Assembly: GCF_000238275.3 (NCBI RefSeq)
Contig: NZ_AHCF03000002.1
Location: 62,001-126,000, forward strand
DNA length: 64,000 nucleotides
DNA from: Pseudoalteromonas undina
Lineage (GTDB): Bacteria; Pseudomonadota; Gammaproteobacteria; Enterobacterales; Alteromonadaceae
Direction of reading: 5' to 3'
The notes under the pieces were generated by a model that made no database searches, had not been told where the DNA came from, and saw only the letters and a list, made by a program, of their open reading frames with translations. A program made the position numbers and the translations under genes. Of the stretch, positions 47,601-57,000 are shown one piece after another; position 1 is the first letter of the stretch; each line of letters opens with the position of its first letter.

Positions 47601-48682
47601 AGTAGAGCGCGAACAAAATTATGACTAATAGTAGTCTCATCATCGCTCAAATGCTGTTGATGCGAAAATTGATTTTGCTTTTTATTATAACGTTGCAAGC
47701 CATAGCCATCAGTACCAATCCAAATGATACCGAACTGGTCTTGATAGACTGACAAAAGGTAATCATTAGCAAGCCCATTTAGTTGCTGTTTATTGTGCGG
47801 TATGTGCTCAAAGTTATTTTTAGATGTACTTTGCTCTGTTTTGTAAAATAAACCTTTTCCATAACTTGTAAGCCACAAGGTATCGGTGTCGTCAATTAAT
47901 ATATCGGTGATCCATATATCTGTAAATTGAGTAAACTCCGCAAAAGCCTCTGTTGTTGGAATAAATAGGCTAAGGCCTTGTTTGCTTGCTAGTAATAGCT
48001 GCCCTTGTGTATTTAAGTGTAACCGCCATAAATTCTTATGGCTCTTTGCTATGTGTTTAAACGTTTTTAGCTCTGGGTTAAATTTAATTAATCCCTCGTT
48101 GGTCGCTAACCAGATATTCTGTTGAGCATCTATTACGATATCTTGTATTACGGTATTAGCTTGCTCGGGGCTATTATAGCTAAATGACTCAACTTCATTA
48201 TTGACTATATTTAATCGTGTTAACTTTCCATGTTCATGGCCTAACCAAATATTATTTAGGTTATCTGACGCCAGTGACCATATACGGTTATCAGTAATCG
48301 CCAACTCAGTTTGCGTATTAAAAACCTTAAATTGACCGGTTTGAGTATCAAGTAAGTTTAAACCATTACTGGCTGTAGAAAACCAGATAGCATGAGGGCC
48401 GCCAGCAAGGCAATCGGTGACCCAGTTTCCTGAAATGCTAGCCTCAGTAGGGTGAGACTTGAAGCGTTTAAACTCATAACCATCAAAGCGATTAAGACCG
48501 CCTTGTGTGGCAAACCAATTAAACCCTTGCTCATCAGTGATGCTGCATGTAATCGAGTTTTGCGATAATCCTTGCTCACTCGAATATGTATCTAAGTGAA
48601 TAGGGCGGGCAATAAGCATGCTATGAAACAAGCAAAAAATACTTAAAATGAGGGTTTTGAATAGGGTTTGAAGTAAAGGCAC
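44693..48682 (-). CDS. Hybrid two-component system: propeller sensor, histidine kinase, receiver and AraC output
   Basis: The 1329-residue protein joins all parts of a two-component system. A signal segment (LLQTLFKTLILSIFCLFHSML) precedes about 14 Reg_prop beta-propeller blades (residues 30-690; repeated WIGTxGG and LWVGTRxGLN motifs). A Y_Y_Y domain (about 720-780) and a transmembrane helix (AAYLIIVLIITWLILAS) follow. Then come a HisKA region with ISHELKTP (phospho-His), a HATPase with DNLLTNALKYTPS and GSGIGLALVKQL, a receiver with DVVLSDVMMPTMDGYQ (phospho-Asp) and a C-terminal AraC helix-turn-helix (SPRALQLKMKALFD, GFSSQSYFARCFKAKY). Such HTCS regulators usually sense polysaccharide fragments in Bacteroidetes, but no such locus is seen here. 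Its target and ligand are unknown. Confidence 0.9.
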   Translation of the reverse strand: MPLLQTLFKTLILSIFCLFHSMLIARPIHLDTYSSEQGLSQNSITCSITDEQGFNWFATQGGLNRFDGYEFKRFKSHPTEASISGNWVTDCLAGGPHAIWFSTASNGLNLLDTQTGQFKVFNTQTELAITDNRIWSLASDNLNNIWLGHEHGKLTRLNIVNNEVESFSYNSPEQANTVIQDIVIDAQQNIWLATNEGLIKFNPELKTFKHIAKSHKNLWRLHLNTQGQLLLASKQGLSLFIPTTEAFAEFTQFTDIWITDILIDDTDTLWLTSYGKGLFYKTEQSTSKNNFEHIPHNKQQLNGLANDYLLSVYQDQFGIIWIGTDGYGLQRYNKKQNQFSHQQHLSDDETTISHNFVRALLKDSQGRLWVGTRDGLNKQTDTGFKRYKVNSKLQSGLTNNNVFSLHEDNQQRLWIGTYGGGLLQYNPAEDNFIAYTMQSHQLSSDRVYAITSDSKGNLWLGSNQGLTRFNPDTLEVQHYKHDDSTNSLANNTVFTLLFDQNTNGLWVGTRAGLNYLSMADESFTHYPANNEPKTGLSHNMVTSLHLQNNDTLWVGTFGGLNRLDKKTQKITYITEHDGLLNDNIFAIKDDSKGHLWLSSNQGLTRYNPTNQAMQHFLPRDGVQHNSFILGAAFQAADGELFFGGINGFNQFYPSKLLLSTSAPTPVLTELLIYNQASSTKNYLTDQKQPAKLINHTKKLSFPTSQGVIGFKYSAVNNASSANQYQYAYKLSGLDKQFIYTDASQRQVNYSQLSAGNYQLQLKVSDQYGQWSKVHNMLKLTVTPPWWQTKLAYAAYLIIVLIITWLILASRYRAKTAEQLIQQERKLNQLKTQFLDNISHELKTPLSLILAPVESLQQQQLGAQAQHQVSIIKRNGLRLLNLINELLQLSQRPSATIEYVSAYSISPFIEQIVDDFAILFAQKNISFSFKDTTQQPNYINLETKHALSIIDNLLTNALKYTPSNESVNLTLSNTNNNVVITVSDTGIGIEEHQQALIFERFTRVAAHNQTGSGIGLALVKQLVEQYGGQISLVSKINKGSCFTVTLPLCESDNLLTDKQLSSSQTMPLKNNKKLLIVEDNVEMRELLVSLFSNDYTCLSANNGEEGFLLCQTQMPDVVLSDVMMPTMDGYQLLSAIRSDISINHIPVLLLSAKADSNSRIRGLDLLADDYLCKPFEASLLKSRIHGLLGIRDALNKHLVKQLSAQVHAVTLDAQIEQNKDYTFTERLKTILRENYQNELFSVEEFASAMCLSPRALQLKMKALFDVTPSDYIRNTRLEYAAKLLADSDLTIGLVADNTGFSSQSYFARCFKAKYTVTPKQYREAQTCKSH

Positions 48683-48804
48683 TGGCTTCCTTGTGCGAAC
48701 AGTATTCCTAAAATTGAAACAATCATAAACTGCTTTTTTAATAATGTTAAGTTTGATTTTTACAGCCGTCAGTGAGATTTTAAGTTATGGGTATCTTTTT
48801 ACTC

Positions 48805-48832
48805 TTGTGTTAATGAATTGCGTAAGTATAAT
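48805..48832 (+). promoter_or_regulatory. Promoter of the tRNA-Trp-secE-nusG unit
   Basis: TTGTGT (48805-48810), a 16-base spacer and TATAAT (48827-48832). Initiation would fall near 48838-48840, about 10 bases before the tRNA. Confidence 0.6.
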
Positions 48833-48847
48833 AGGCATCCACTTTGC

Positions 48848-48924
48848 AGGGGCGTAGTTCCAATTGGTAGAACAGCGGTCTCCAAAACCGACGGTTGGGA
48901 GTTCGAATCTCTCCGCCCCTGCCA
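48848..48924 (+). tRNA. trpT: tRNA-Trp (CCA anticodon)
   Basis: The 77-nt sequence folds as a cloverleaf: acceptor AGGGGCG with CGCCCCT, then GCCA as discriminator plus encoded 3' CCA. The anticodon stem is GGT-CTCCAAA-ACC, with CCA at 48882-48884. The T arm GGGAG-TTCGAAT-CTCTCC carries the TTCGAAT loop. It lies directly before secE, as in many gammaproteobacteria. Confidence 0.97.
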
Positions 48925-49055
48925 ATTTTTTACAAAGTGAGTAAAGTCTAGAACTAAAAATCGGTTTAAGTAAGCTTGTTTTTAAGTTTAGATTTTAATG
49001 GATTAACCCTGTCGACGTGCAGGGTTGTTGTGTCTGTAGTTAAGGTAATAATATT

Positions 49056-49433
49056 ATGAGCACGAATATAGAAACACCATCGAGTGGGATGGAGTCAGTA
49101 AAGTGGTTAGTAGCAATTGCGCTACTTGCAGGCGCAGTCGTTGGTAACCATATGTTTGCAGATCAGTCTGTATTACTACGTGCTATTGGCGTTGTGGTTG
49201 CGATAGCTGCGGGTTTAGCTATTGCTTCGCAAACTTTAAAGGGACGTACATTCCTTGCTTTTGCAAAAGAAGCGCGTATCGAAGTACGCAAGGTAGTTTG
49301 GCCGACGCGTCAAGAAACAACGCACACGACATTAATTGTAATGGTTGCAACAGTGATTATGGCATTAATCCTTTGGGGATTAGATGGCATTTTATTCCGC
49401 GCTGTAGGCTTTTTAACTGGATTGGAGATCTGA
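49056..49433 (+). CDS. secE: Preprotein translocase subunit SecE
   Basis: The 125-residue membrane protein stabilises SecY in the protein export channel. Three hydrophobic segments are visible, two in the N-terminal half and the conserved one at the C-terminus. The signature [20 protein letters not shown] precedes the last transmembrane helix, which is the essential part of SecE. Length equals the three-helix E. coli form (127). It lies between tRNA-Trp and nusG, 4 bp before nusG. Confidence 0.96.
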   Translation: MSTNIETPSSGMESVKWLVAIALLAGAVVGNHMFADQSVLLRAIGVVVAIAAGLAIASQTLKGRTFLAFAKEARIEVRKVVWPTRQETTHTTLIVMVATVIMALILWGLDGILFRAVGFLTGLEI

Positions 49434-49437
49434 TCCC

Positions 49438-49995
49438 ATGTCGGATGAGAATAACGAAAAGAAACTACGTTGGTACGTAGTACAGGCTTTCTCAGGTTAT
49501 GAGAAGCGTGTTGCTCAAACATTATTAGAGCATATTAAAATCAAAGGTCTAGAAGATAGCTTTGGTGAAGTATTAGTTCCTACTGAAGAAGTCGTAGAGA
49601 TGCGTGCTGGTCAAAAGCGTAAATCTGAGCGTAAATTCTTCCCAGGTTACGTACTAGTACAAATGGATATGAATGATGCAAGCTGGCACTTAGTAAATAG
49701 CACTGAACGTGTTATGGGCTTTATTGGTGGCACATCAGACCGTCCAGCACCTATTAGCACCAAAGAAGCTGATCGTATTCTTAACCGTCTACAAGAGAAC
49801 GCAGAAGCGCCTAAACCAGCAACATTATTTGAGCCGGGTGAAGTGGTTCGTGTTACTGATGGTCCATTTGCAGACTTTAGTGGTGTGGTTGAAGAAGTTG
49901 ACTACGAAAAGAGCCGCGTTAAAGTGTCGGTACTTATTTTTGGTCGTTCTACGCCAGTTGAACTTGAATTTGGTCAAGTTGAACAAGATAAGTAA
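49438..49995 (+). CDS. nusG: Transcription termination/antitermination factor NusG
   Basis: The 185-residue factor has the NGN domain at residues 10-115 ([31 protein letters not shown]) and a KOW domain at the C-terminus ([22 protein letters not shown]). It binds RNA polymerase and couples it to Rho or the ribosome. Length is close to E. coli NusG (181). It is co-transcribed with secE and ends in a long hairpin terminator before rplK. Confidence 0.98.
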   Translation: MSDENNEKKLRWYVVQAFSGYEKRVAQTLLEHIKIKGLEDSFGEVLVPTEEVVEMRAGQKRKSERKFFPGYVLVQMDMNDASWHLVNSTERVMGFIGGTSDRPAPISTKEADRILNRLQENAEAPKPATLFEPGEVVRVTDGPFADFSGVVEEVDYEKSRVKVSVLIFGRSTPVELEFGQVEQDK

Positions 49996-50046
49996 TTGAT
50001 TTAAAGCGTCGCGTTAAAAACTTTTAAATTTTTGGCACGAAGCTTG

Positions 50047-50085
50047 AAAAAGGCCGCTGATTAACTTATAATCAGCGGCCTTTTT
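50047..50085 (+). terminator. Terminator/attenuator between nusG and rplK
   Basis: AAAAAGGCCGCTGATTA and TAATCAGCGGCCTTTTT form a 17-bp stem with a 5-base loop and T-run end. It isolates the secE-nusG unit from the rplKA unit. A clear rplK promoter was not found in 50086-50212. Confidence 0.88.
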
Positions 50086-50212
50086 GTATTCAGGGAAAAC
50101 GTTTGTTTAACTGTTTACTAAAAAGTGAGAAACCAATTTTTAAACTGGGAAGCCGCTAGAGTACGCGTCCTCGCGCGCACAAGGCTAAGACCCACCTAAT
50201 GAGGTATTTATA

Positions 50213-50641
50213 ATGGCTAAGAAAGTTGAAGCTCTAATCAAGCTACAAGTTGCTGCTGGTATGGCTAACCCTAGTCCTCCAGTAGGTCCAGCACTAGGTC
50301 AACACGGTGTAAACATCATGGAATTCTGTAAAGCGTTCAACGCACGTACAGAATCTATCGAAAAAGGCGCTCCAGTTCCTGTAGTGATCTCTGTTTACGG
50401 CGACCGTTCATTTACGTTCGACATGAAAACGCCACCGGCTGCTTACTTACTTAAGAAAGCTGCAGGTATCAAATCTGGTTCAGGCCGTCCTAACACTGAA
50501 AAAGTAGGCACAGTAACTCGTGCTCAACTTGAAGAAATCGTTGAGACAAAGAAACCAGACCTTACAGCTTCTGATTTAGAAGCTGCGGTTCGCACTATCG
50601 CAGGTTCTGCGCGTGCGATGGGCTTGAACGTAGAGGACTAA
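50213..50641 (+). CDS. rplK: 50S ribosomal protein L11
   Basis: The 142-residue protein binds 23S rRNA at the GTPase-associated centre. [20 protein letters not shown] is the N-terminal signature, and [19 protein letters not shown] lies in the C-terminal RNA-binding domain. Length matches E. coli L11 (142). It is followed four bases later by rplA. The leader (50086-50212) may contain an L1 autoregulatory site by analogy with E. coli, though this was not folded in detail. Confidence 0.98.
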   Translation: MAKKVEALIKLQVAAGMANPSPPVGPALGQHGVNIMEFCKAFNARTESIEKGAPVPVVISVYGDRSFTFDMKTPPAAYLLKKAAGIKSGSGRPNTEKVGTVTRAQLEEIVETKKPDLTASDLEAAVRTIAGSARAMGLNVED

Positions 50642-50645
50642 GATA

Positions 50646-51350
50646 ATGGCTAAATTAACTAAACGTATGCGTACTATCCGCGAAAAAGTGGAAGTAACTA
50701 AAGATTACGAAATTAACGAAGCAGTTGCTCTTTTAAAAGAACTAGCGACAGCTAAATTCGTAGAAAGTGTTGACGTTGCTGTTAACCTTGGTATCGATGC
50801 TCGTAAATCTGATCAAAACGTTCGTGGTGCTACTGTACTACCTAACGGTACTGGTCGTGACGTTCGTGTTGCTGTATTCACTCAAGGCGCTAATGCAGAA
50901 GCTGCAAAAGAAGCCGGTGCTGAATTAGTAGGCATGGAAGATCTTGCTGACCTAGTTAAGAAAGGCGAGATGAATTTTGACGTTGTTGTTGCATCACCAG
51001 ACGCTATGCGTGTTGTTGGTCAACTAGGTCAAATCTTAGGCCCACGTGGTCTAATGCCAAACCCTAAAACTGGTACTGTAACACCTAACGTTGCAGAAGC
51101 AGTTAAAAATGCGAAAGCAGGTCAAGTGCGTTACCGCAATGACAAAAATGGTATCATCCATACTACTATTGGTAAGGTTGATTTCACTGCTGAGCAGTTA
51201 CAACAAAACCTTGAAGCTCTAATTGTTGCGCTTAAGAAGGCTAAACCTTCTCAAGCTAAAGGTGTTTACTTGAAGAAAGTAACTATCTCTACAACAATGG
51301 GCGCAGGTGTTTCTGTTGACCAAGGCACTTTAAGCACAGTTGTTGCTTAA
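50646..51350 (+). CDS. rplA: 50S ribosomal protein L1
   Basis: The 234-residue protein forms the L1 stalk and represses its own operon. [21 protein letters not shown] and [18 protein letters not shown] are family hallmarks, and length equals E. coli L1. It is co-transcribed with rplK. The rplJ promoter lies just past its stop codon. Confidence 0.98.
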   Translation: MAKLTKRMRTIREKVEVTKDYEINEAVALLKELATAKFVESVDVAVNLGIDARKSDQNVRGATVLPNGTGRDVRVAVFTQGANAEAAKEAGAELVGMEDLADLVKKGEMNFDVVVASPDAMRVVGQLGQILGPRGLMPNPKTGTVTPNVAEAVKNAKAGQVRYRNDKNGIIHTTIGKVDFTAEQLQQNLEALIVALKKAKPSQAKGVYLKKVTISTTMGAGVSVDQGTLSTVVA

Positions 51351-51357
51351 TTGAGTG

Positions 51358-51386
51358 TTTACATGGCGTGAAATTTGTACTATAAT
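51358..51386 (+). promoter_or_regulatory. Promoter of rplJL-rpoBC
   Basis: TTTACA (51358-51363), a 17-base spacer and TATAAT (51381-51386), eight bases after the rplA stop. It matches the expected position of the L10 operon promoter. Confidence 0.75.
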
Positions 51387-51489
51387 TTTGCGCCATTTTG
51401 CTGATTAATTTAGTTAATCGCAAAGTAAAGAATTCGGGTTGAAGTCCATAATTTCGAAGCGCCTTCGGGCAACGCGATAAATTGGGCTT

Positions 51490-51540
51490 CCGTCCAAGAC
51501 CGTAGGCGGCTTCGGCCTTAATATTACCTACGTAGACGGT
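51490..51540 (+). promoter_or_regulatory. L10 leader RNA structure
   Basis: In the 284-base leader of rplJ, CCGTC (51490-51494) pairs with GACGG (51535-51539) and CGTAGG (51501-51506) with CCTACG (51527-51532), around an apical GGC-GCC hairpin. This kinked helix with internal loops is the L10(L12)4 binding form known in gammaproteobacteria, used for autogenous translational repression. The remaining leader (51541-51670) has a further hairpin, CCACC-TTTATT-GGTGG. Confidence 0.75.
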
Positions 51541-51670
51541 GTGAATCCCCAGATAGATTTTTCCTAATCTTCTGGCTCTCGCCGTAAAAAGCATCTCCAC
51601 CTTTATTGGTGGGGAAGAGTAAAACAGGGAAGCCGATGTACGGTAACCCATTAAACCAGGAGTAACACCC

Positions 51671-52165
51671 ATGGCTTTAAATCTTCAAGGCAAAAAGGCA
51701 ATTGTTGCTGAAGTCAACGAAGCAGCCACTGGTGCTCTATCTGCAGTAGTTGCAGATTCTCGTGGTGTAACAGTTGGTGCAATCACTGCCCTTCGTAAAG
51801 AAGCTCGCGAAGCGGGTGTTTGGATGAAAGTTGTCCGTAACACTCTAGCTAAACGTGCTCTTGAAGGAACAGACTTTGAATGCCTATCTGATTCATTTGT
51901 TGGTCCAAGCTTAATCGCTTTCTCATCAGAGCACCCAGGTGCTGCTGCGCGTATCTTTTCAGACTTCGCGAAAAAGAATGAGAAATTTGAGCTTAAAACG
52001 GCCGCTTTTGAAGGTAATGTAGTAGATGCAGCTATGCTTGCAACTCTACCTACATACGACGAAGCTGTTGCACGCTTAATGAGCGCTATGAAAGAAGCGT
52101 CTGCTGGTAAATTGTGTAAAACAATTGAAGCAGTACGTGTACAGAAAGAAGAGCAAGCTGCTTAA
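51671..52165 (+). CDS. rplJ: 50S ribosomal protein L10
   Basis: The 164-residue protein anchors L7/L12 dimers to the ribosome. The conserved start [19 protein letters not shown] and the RNA-binding block [18 protein letters not shown] are evident. Length matches E. coli L10 (165). The first gene behind the L10 leader, it is followed after 74 bp by rplL. Confidence 0.98.
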   Translation: MALNLQGKKAIVAEVNEAATGALSAVVADSRGVTVGAITALRKEAREAGVWMKVVRNTLAKRALEGTDFECLSDSFVGPSLIAFSSEHPGAAARIFSDFAKKNEKFELKTAAFEGNVVDAAMLATLPTYDEAVARLMSAMKEASAGKLCKTIEAVRVQKEEQAA

Positions 52166-52239
52166 TTTTAAGCTGTTTAATCCCTTTCGGTGTAAATTTA
52201 TTTGGACCTTAGAGTCCGTTAATTATTAGGAAATTTGTA

Positions 52240-52602
52240 ATGTCTGTAACTAAAGACCAAATCCTTGACGCAATTGCTGAAATGTCAGTAATGGACGTTG
52301 TTGCTCTAGTTGAAGCAATGGAAGAAAAATTCGGCGTAACTGCTGCAGCTGCTATGGTAGCAGGTCCTGCTGCTGAAGCTGCTGAAGAGAAAACAGAATT
52401 TGACGTAATCCTTACTGGCGCTGGCGCTAATAAAGTTGCGGCAATCAAAGCTGTACGTGGCGCAACTGGTCTTGGCTTAAAAGAAGCTAAAGCTCTAGTT
52501 GAAGCTGCTCCAACTCCAGTTAAAGAAGGTATCTCTAAGGAAGAAGCTGAAGCTCTTGCTAAAGACCTTACAGAAGCTGGTGCTGAAGTTGAGGTTAAGT
52601 AA
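52240..52602 (+). CDS. rplL: 50S ribosomal protein L7/L12
   Basis: The 120-residue stalk protein has an N-terminal dimer domain ([20 protein letters not shown]), an Ala-rich hinge ([17 protein letters not shown]) and a C-terminal factor-binding domain with [25 protein letters not shown] sequence. It binds translation factors. AGGAAA lies upstream. It is followed by an attenuator. Confidence 0.98.
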   Translation: MSVTKDQILDAIAEMSVMDVVALVEAMEEKFGVTAAAAMVAGPAAEAAEEKTEFDVILTGAGANKVAAIKAVRGATGLGLKEAKALVEAAPTPVKEGISKEEAEALAKDLTEAGAEVEVK

Positions 52603-52641
52603 TCTAGCTTTTGCTAGGTTCGCTGCCTGAGAAATCAGGCA

Positions 52642-52675
52642 AGGGCTGGTGATTATTTAATCACCGGCCTTTTTG
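52642..52675 (+). terminator. rplL-rpoB attenuator
   Basis: GGCTGGTGATTA and TAATCACCGGCC form a 12-bp stem with one G-T pair and a 2-base loop, then TTTTTG. Just before it, GCCTGA-gaaa-TCAGGC (52625-52640) is a second small hairpin. Partial termination here would reduce rpoBC relative to ribosomal proteins, as in E. coli. Confidence 0.82.
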
Positions 52676-52870
52676 CGCTATAGAGCGACTATTCTTATAG
52701 CGCAAATAAAATCTGATTTATTCTTTAATTTCAACGCTTTATAGTTTGCTAGTGTTGAGGTGGGATTAAGTTGGAACAACAGTTAATGTTGTACATCTTG
52801 GCATAGATGCCAGTTAAGTCTGTTCTTACAAGAACAGGTCGGGTCAAAGATCAGCAAGCTGAGGAACCCC

Positions 52871-55800
52871 ATGGCTTACTCTTATTCTGAAAAGAAACGT
52901 ATCCGTAAGGATTTTGGTAAACGTCCACAAGTTTTGGATATACCTTTCTTACTGTCGACGCAGTTAGAATCGTTTAAAAAATTCTTAGTCCCGGACGCTG
53001 ATGGCGATCATGGTTTGGAAGCTGCCTTCCGTTCTGTGTTCCCAATTAAAAGCTACTCGGGAAATTCTGAGCTTCAATACGTAAGTTATCGTATTGGTGA
53101 GCCAGTATTCGATGTAAAAGAATGTCAAATTCGCGGTGTGACTTATTCTGCTCCACTTCGCGTGAAACTGCGTCTTGTAGTAATGGACAAAGAAGCTCCA
53201 GGCACAGTTAAAGACATTAAAGAGCAAGAAGTTTACATGGGCGAAATTCCGCTCATGACCGATACCGGTACTTTTGTAATCAATGGTACAGAGCGTGTTA
53301 TCGTTTCTCAGCTACACCGTAGCCCTGGTGTATTCTTTGATAACGACCGCGGTAAAACTCACTCGTCAGGTAAAGTGCTTTATAACGCACGTGTAATTCC
53401 TTACCGTGGTTCATGGTTAGACTTCGAATTTGATGCAAAAGATAACTTATATGTACGTATTGACCGTCGTCGTAAATTACCGGCGTCTATCATCCTACGT
53501 GCACTTGAGTACACGAGTGAAGAAATCCTAGATATCTTCTTCGATACTACTGCGTTTGAAATCGCTGACGGTAAAGTTCTTATGGAACTTGTGCCTTCAC
53601 GTTTACGTGGTGAAACTGCCGCTTTTGATATCAAGAGCGAAGACGGTGAAGTCCTTGTTGAAAGCGGTCGTCGTGTTACGGCTCGCCACATCAAGAGCAT
53701 CGAGAAAAAAGGCATTAAGCAATTAGAAGTACCACATGAGTACATCATTGGCCGTGTATTAGCGAAGAACTATGTTGATGAGTCAACAGGTGAAATCATT
53801 GCTACTGCAAATGACGAGCTAACGCTTGAAATGATGGCTGAATTGGTTAAAGCCGGTCACACGACCATTGATACACTATACATCAATGAAGTGGACAGCG
53901 GCGCTTACATGTCAAATACGTTGAATATTGACTCGTCAAGCAACCGTTTAGAAGCACTAGTAGAAATTTATCGCATGATGCGCCCAGGCGAGCCACCGAC
54001 GAAAGACGCGGCTGAAGCCTTATTTGAGAACTTATTCTTCTCAGAAGAACGCTATGACTTATCAACAGTAGGTCGTATGAAGTTCAATAGCCGTGTTGGT
54101 TACGATTCAGACACAGGCCCTGGCACATTAAGCAAAGAAGACATCGTAGCGGTTATGAAAGTATTGATTGCTATTCGTAACGGTGTTGGCGATGTTGATG
54201 ATATAGACCACTTAGGCAACCGTCGTATACGTAGTGTTGGCGAAATGGCTGAGAATCAATTCCGTGTAGGTTTAGTACGTGTAGAACGTGCTGTACGTGA
54301 GCGTTTAAGCTTAGGTGACCTTGATGCGGTAATGCCACAAGATCTTATTAACGCTAAGCCTATTTCGGCAGCGGTTAAAGAGTTCTTCGGCTCGTCTCAG
54401 TTATCACAGTTTATGGACCAAAATAACCCGCTATCAGAAGTAACGCATAAGCGTCGTATTTCTGCATTAGGTCCGGGCGGTCTAACTCGTGAACGCGCTG
54501 GCTTTGAAGTACGTGACGTTCACGTAACTCACTACGGTCGCGTATGTCCAATCGAGACTCCTGAGGGTCCAAACATCGGTCTAATTAACTCATTGTCTAC
54601 GTATGCACGTACCAATGACTACGGTTTCTTAGAAACACCTTACCGCAAAGTGGTAGACGGTGTAGTAACTGATGAAGTTGATTACCTATCAGCCATTGAG
54701 GAAGGTCAGTTTGTTATCGCACAGGCGAACTCAAACTTAACTGAAACCAATGAGTTTGTAGATGAACTTATTCCATGTCGTCACAAAGGTGAATCAACCT
54801 TTATGGGTCGCATGGACCAGCAATATATGGATGTATCACCACAACAGGTGATCTCTGTAGCGGCAGCACTTATCCCGTTCCTAGAACACGATGATGCTAA
54901 CCGTGCATTGATGGGTTCAAACATGCAACGTCAAGCAGTACCAACATTGAAAGCGGACAAACCGTTAGTAGGTACAGGTATTGAGTTAACACTAGCAAAA
55001 GATTCTGGTGTAACGATTGTTGCTAAACGTGGTGGTGAAGTAATGTATGCCGACGCAAGTCGCATCGTTGTTAATGTACATGAAGAAGAGCGCATCCCTG
55101 GTGAAGCGGGCATCGACATCTACAACTTAACCAAGTACACACGTTCTAACCAAAATACATGTATTAACCAAAAGCCGACTTGTATGGTTGGTGAACCGGT
55201 TACTCGTGGCGATGTGTTAGCAGATGGTCCTTCGACTGACTTAGGTGACTTAGCCCTTGGTCAAAACCTTCGCGTGGCATTCATGCCATGGAACGGTTAC
55301 AACTTCGAGGATTCAATCTTACTATCAGAGCGCGTAGTTGAAGAAGATCGTCTAACGACTATCCACATTCAAGAACTACAGTGTATCGCCCGTGATACTA
55401 AATTAGGCTCAGAAGAGATCACAGCAGATATCCCGAACGTGGGTGAATCTGCACTAGGCAAGCTTGATGAATCAGGCGTTGTATATATTGGTGCTGAAGT
55501 TAAAGGCGGCGATATCCTAGTAGGTAAAGTGACTCCGAAAGGCGAAACGCAATTAACACCAGAAGAGAAGCTACTACGTGCTATCTTCGGTGAAAAAGCG
55601 TCTGACGTTAAAGACAGCTCTTTACGTGTACCTAACTCTGTAACTGGTACTGTAATCGACGTACAAGTTTTCACCCGTGATGGTGTTGAAAAAGATAAGC
55701 GTGCGTTAGAAGTTGAAGACATGCAGCTTCGCGAAGCGAAGAAAGACTTCAACGAAGAGTTCCGTATTCTAGAAGCTGGTGTTTTAGAGCGTGCTCGCAA

Positions 55801-56896
55801 GTTACTTGTGGCAGCTGGCTTCGATGAAGACAACTTAGCGTCACTGAATGCTGAAAAGTTACTAACTCAAAGCCTTGCTGAAGAAGACAAGCAAGCTGAA
55901 CTTGAGCAACTAGCTGCACAGTACGATGAGCTTAAAGCTGAATACGATAAGAAGTTTGAAAACAAACGTCGTAAAATTACTCAAGGTGATGACTTAGCGC
56001 CAGGTGTACTTAAAATTGTTAAAGTATACTTAGCTGTTAAACGTCGTATCCAACCGGGTGATAAAATGGCGGGTCGTCACGGTAACAAAGGTGTTATCTC
56101 GACTATCGTACCAGTAGAAGATATGCCATACGATGACAAAGGTCGTACGGTAGATATCGTACTAAATCCACTAGGTGTACCATCGCGAATGAACATCGGT
56201 CAGATCCTTGAAACACATATGGGTCTAGCTGCACGCGGTATTGGTGAGCGCTTAGAAGAAATGATGAAAGAGCAACGCGAGCTTCATGAGCTACGTGAAT
56301 TCATCAAACAAGCTTATGAGATCGGTGAATCTCGTCAGGTTGTGGATATCGCTAGTTTCTCTGATGACGAAATTCGTCGTTTAGCTGAAAACTTGAAAGG
56401 TGGTTTACCGATTGCTACTCCTGCATTTGATGGCGCGAAAGAAGACGAAATCAAAGACATGCTAGAGCTAGGCGGCTACCCTAGAAGTGGTCAGGTTACA
56501 CTTTATGATGGCCGTACTGGCGATCAGTTTGAACGTCAAGTAACAGTAGGTTACATGTACATGCTTAAACTTAACCACTTGGTTGATGATAAGATGCACG
56601 CGCGTTCTACTGGTTCTTACAGCCTTGTTACTCAGCAGCCGCTGGGTGGTAAAGCACAGTTCGGTGGCCAGCGTTTTGGTGAGATGGAAGTATGGGCACT
56701 TGAAGCTTACGGTGCTGCTTACACTCTACAAGAAATGCTAACAGTGAAATCGGATGACGTGAACGGTCGTACTAAGATGTATAAAAACATCGTTGATGGT
56801 AACCATAAAATGGAACCAGGTATGCCAGAATCGTTCAACGTATTGTTGAAAGAAATCCGCTCACTGGGTATCAACATCGAGTTGGAAGAAAATTAA
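52871..56896 (+). CDS. rpoB: RNA polymerase beta subunit
   Basis: The 1341-residue subunit has length close to E. coli RpoB (1342). The rifampicin region reads [20 protein letters not shown] followed by [14 protein letters not shown], with wild-type residues. [15 protein letters not shown] and the C-terminal [20 protein letters not shown] are active-site and clamp contacts. AGCTGAGGAACCCC precedes the ATG. It shares a transcript with rpoC, 104 bp downstream. Confidence 0.99.
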   Translation: MAYSYSEKKRIRKDFGKRPQVLDIPFLLSTQLESFKKFLVPDADGDHGLEAAFRSVFPIKSYSGNSELQYVSYRIGEPVFDVKECQIRGVTYSAPLRVKLRLVVMDKEAPGTVKDIKEQEVYMGEIPLMTDTGTFVINGTERVIVSQLHRSPGVFFDNDRGKTHSSGKVLYNARVIPYRGSWLDFEFDAKDNLYVRIDRRRKLPASIILRALEYTSEEILDIFFDTTAFEIADGKVLMELVPSRLRGETAAFDIKSEDGEVLVESGRRVTARHIKSIEKKGIKQLEVPHEYIIGRVLAKNYVDESTGEIIATANDELTLEMMAELVKAGHTTIDTLYINEVDSGAYMSNTLNIDSSSNRLEALVEIYRMMRPGEPPTKDAAEALFENLFFSEERYDLSTVGRMKFNSRVGYDSDTGPGTLSKEDIVAVMKVLIAIRNGVGDVDDIDHLGNRRIRSVGEMAENQFRVGLVRVERAVRERLSLGDLDAVMPQDLINAKPISAAVKEFFGSSQLSQFMDQNNPLSEVTHKRRISALGPGGLTRERAGFEVRDVHVTHYGRVCPIETPEGPNIGLINSLSTYARTNDYGFLETPYRKVVDGVVTDEVDYLSAIEEGQFVIAQANSNLTETNEFVDELIPCRHKGESTFMGRMDQQYMDVSPQQVISVAAALIPFLEHDDANRALMGSNMQRQAVPTLKADKPLVGTGIELTLAKDSGVTIVAKRGGEVMYADASRIVVNVHEEERIPGEAGIDIYNLTKYTRSNQNTCINQKPTCMVGEPVTRGDVLADGPSTDLGDLALGQNLRVAFMPWNGYNFEDSILLSERVVEEDRLTTIHIQELQCIARDTKLGSEEITADIPNVGESALGKLDESGVVYIGAEVKGGDILVGKVTPKGETQLTPEEKLLRAIFGEKASDVKDSSLRVPNSVTGTVIDVQVFTRDGVEKDKRALEVEDMQLREAKKDFNEEFRILEAGVLERARKLLVAAGFDEDNLASLNAEKLLTQSLAEEDKQAELEQLAAQYDELKAEYDKKFENKRRKITQGDDLAPGVLKIVKVYLAVKRRIQPGDKMAGRHGNKGVISTIVPVEDMPYDDKGRTVDIVLNPLGVPSRMNIGQILETHMGLAARGIGERLEEMMKEQRELHELREFIKQAYEIGESRQVVDIASFSDDEIRRLAENLKGGLPIATPAFDGAKEDEIKDMLELGGYPRSGQVTLYDGRTGDQFERQVTVGYMYMLKLNHLVDDKMHARSTGSYSLVTQQPLGGKAQFGGQRFGEMEVWALEAYGAAYTLQEMLTVKSDDVNGRTKMYKNIVDGNHKMEPGMPESFNVLLKEIRSLGINIELEEN

Positions 56897-57000
56897 GCCA
56901 ATTAGATGCTGCAGTGAACGCTGCAGCATCTGTTATGGCTGAATAGAATGTAGGGACGAGAACATCCGTCCTCAAGATTAACTCCGACAGGAGAGCTAAG

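Noticed and set aside
51289..51672. 127-codon minus-strand frame across the L10 leader
   Set aside because: It is antisense to the rplJ leader and the rplA end; the conserved RNA structure explains the sequence.
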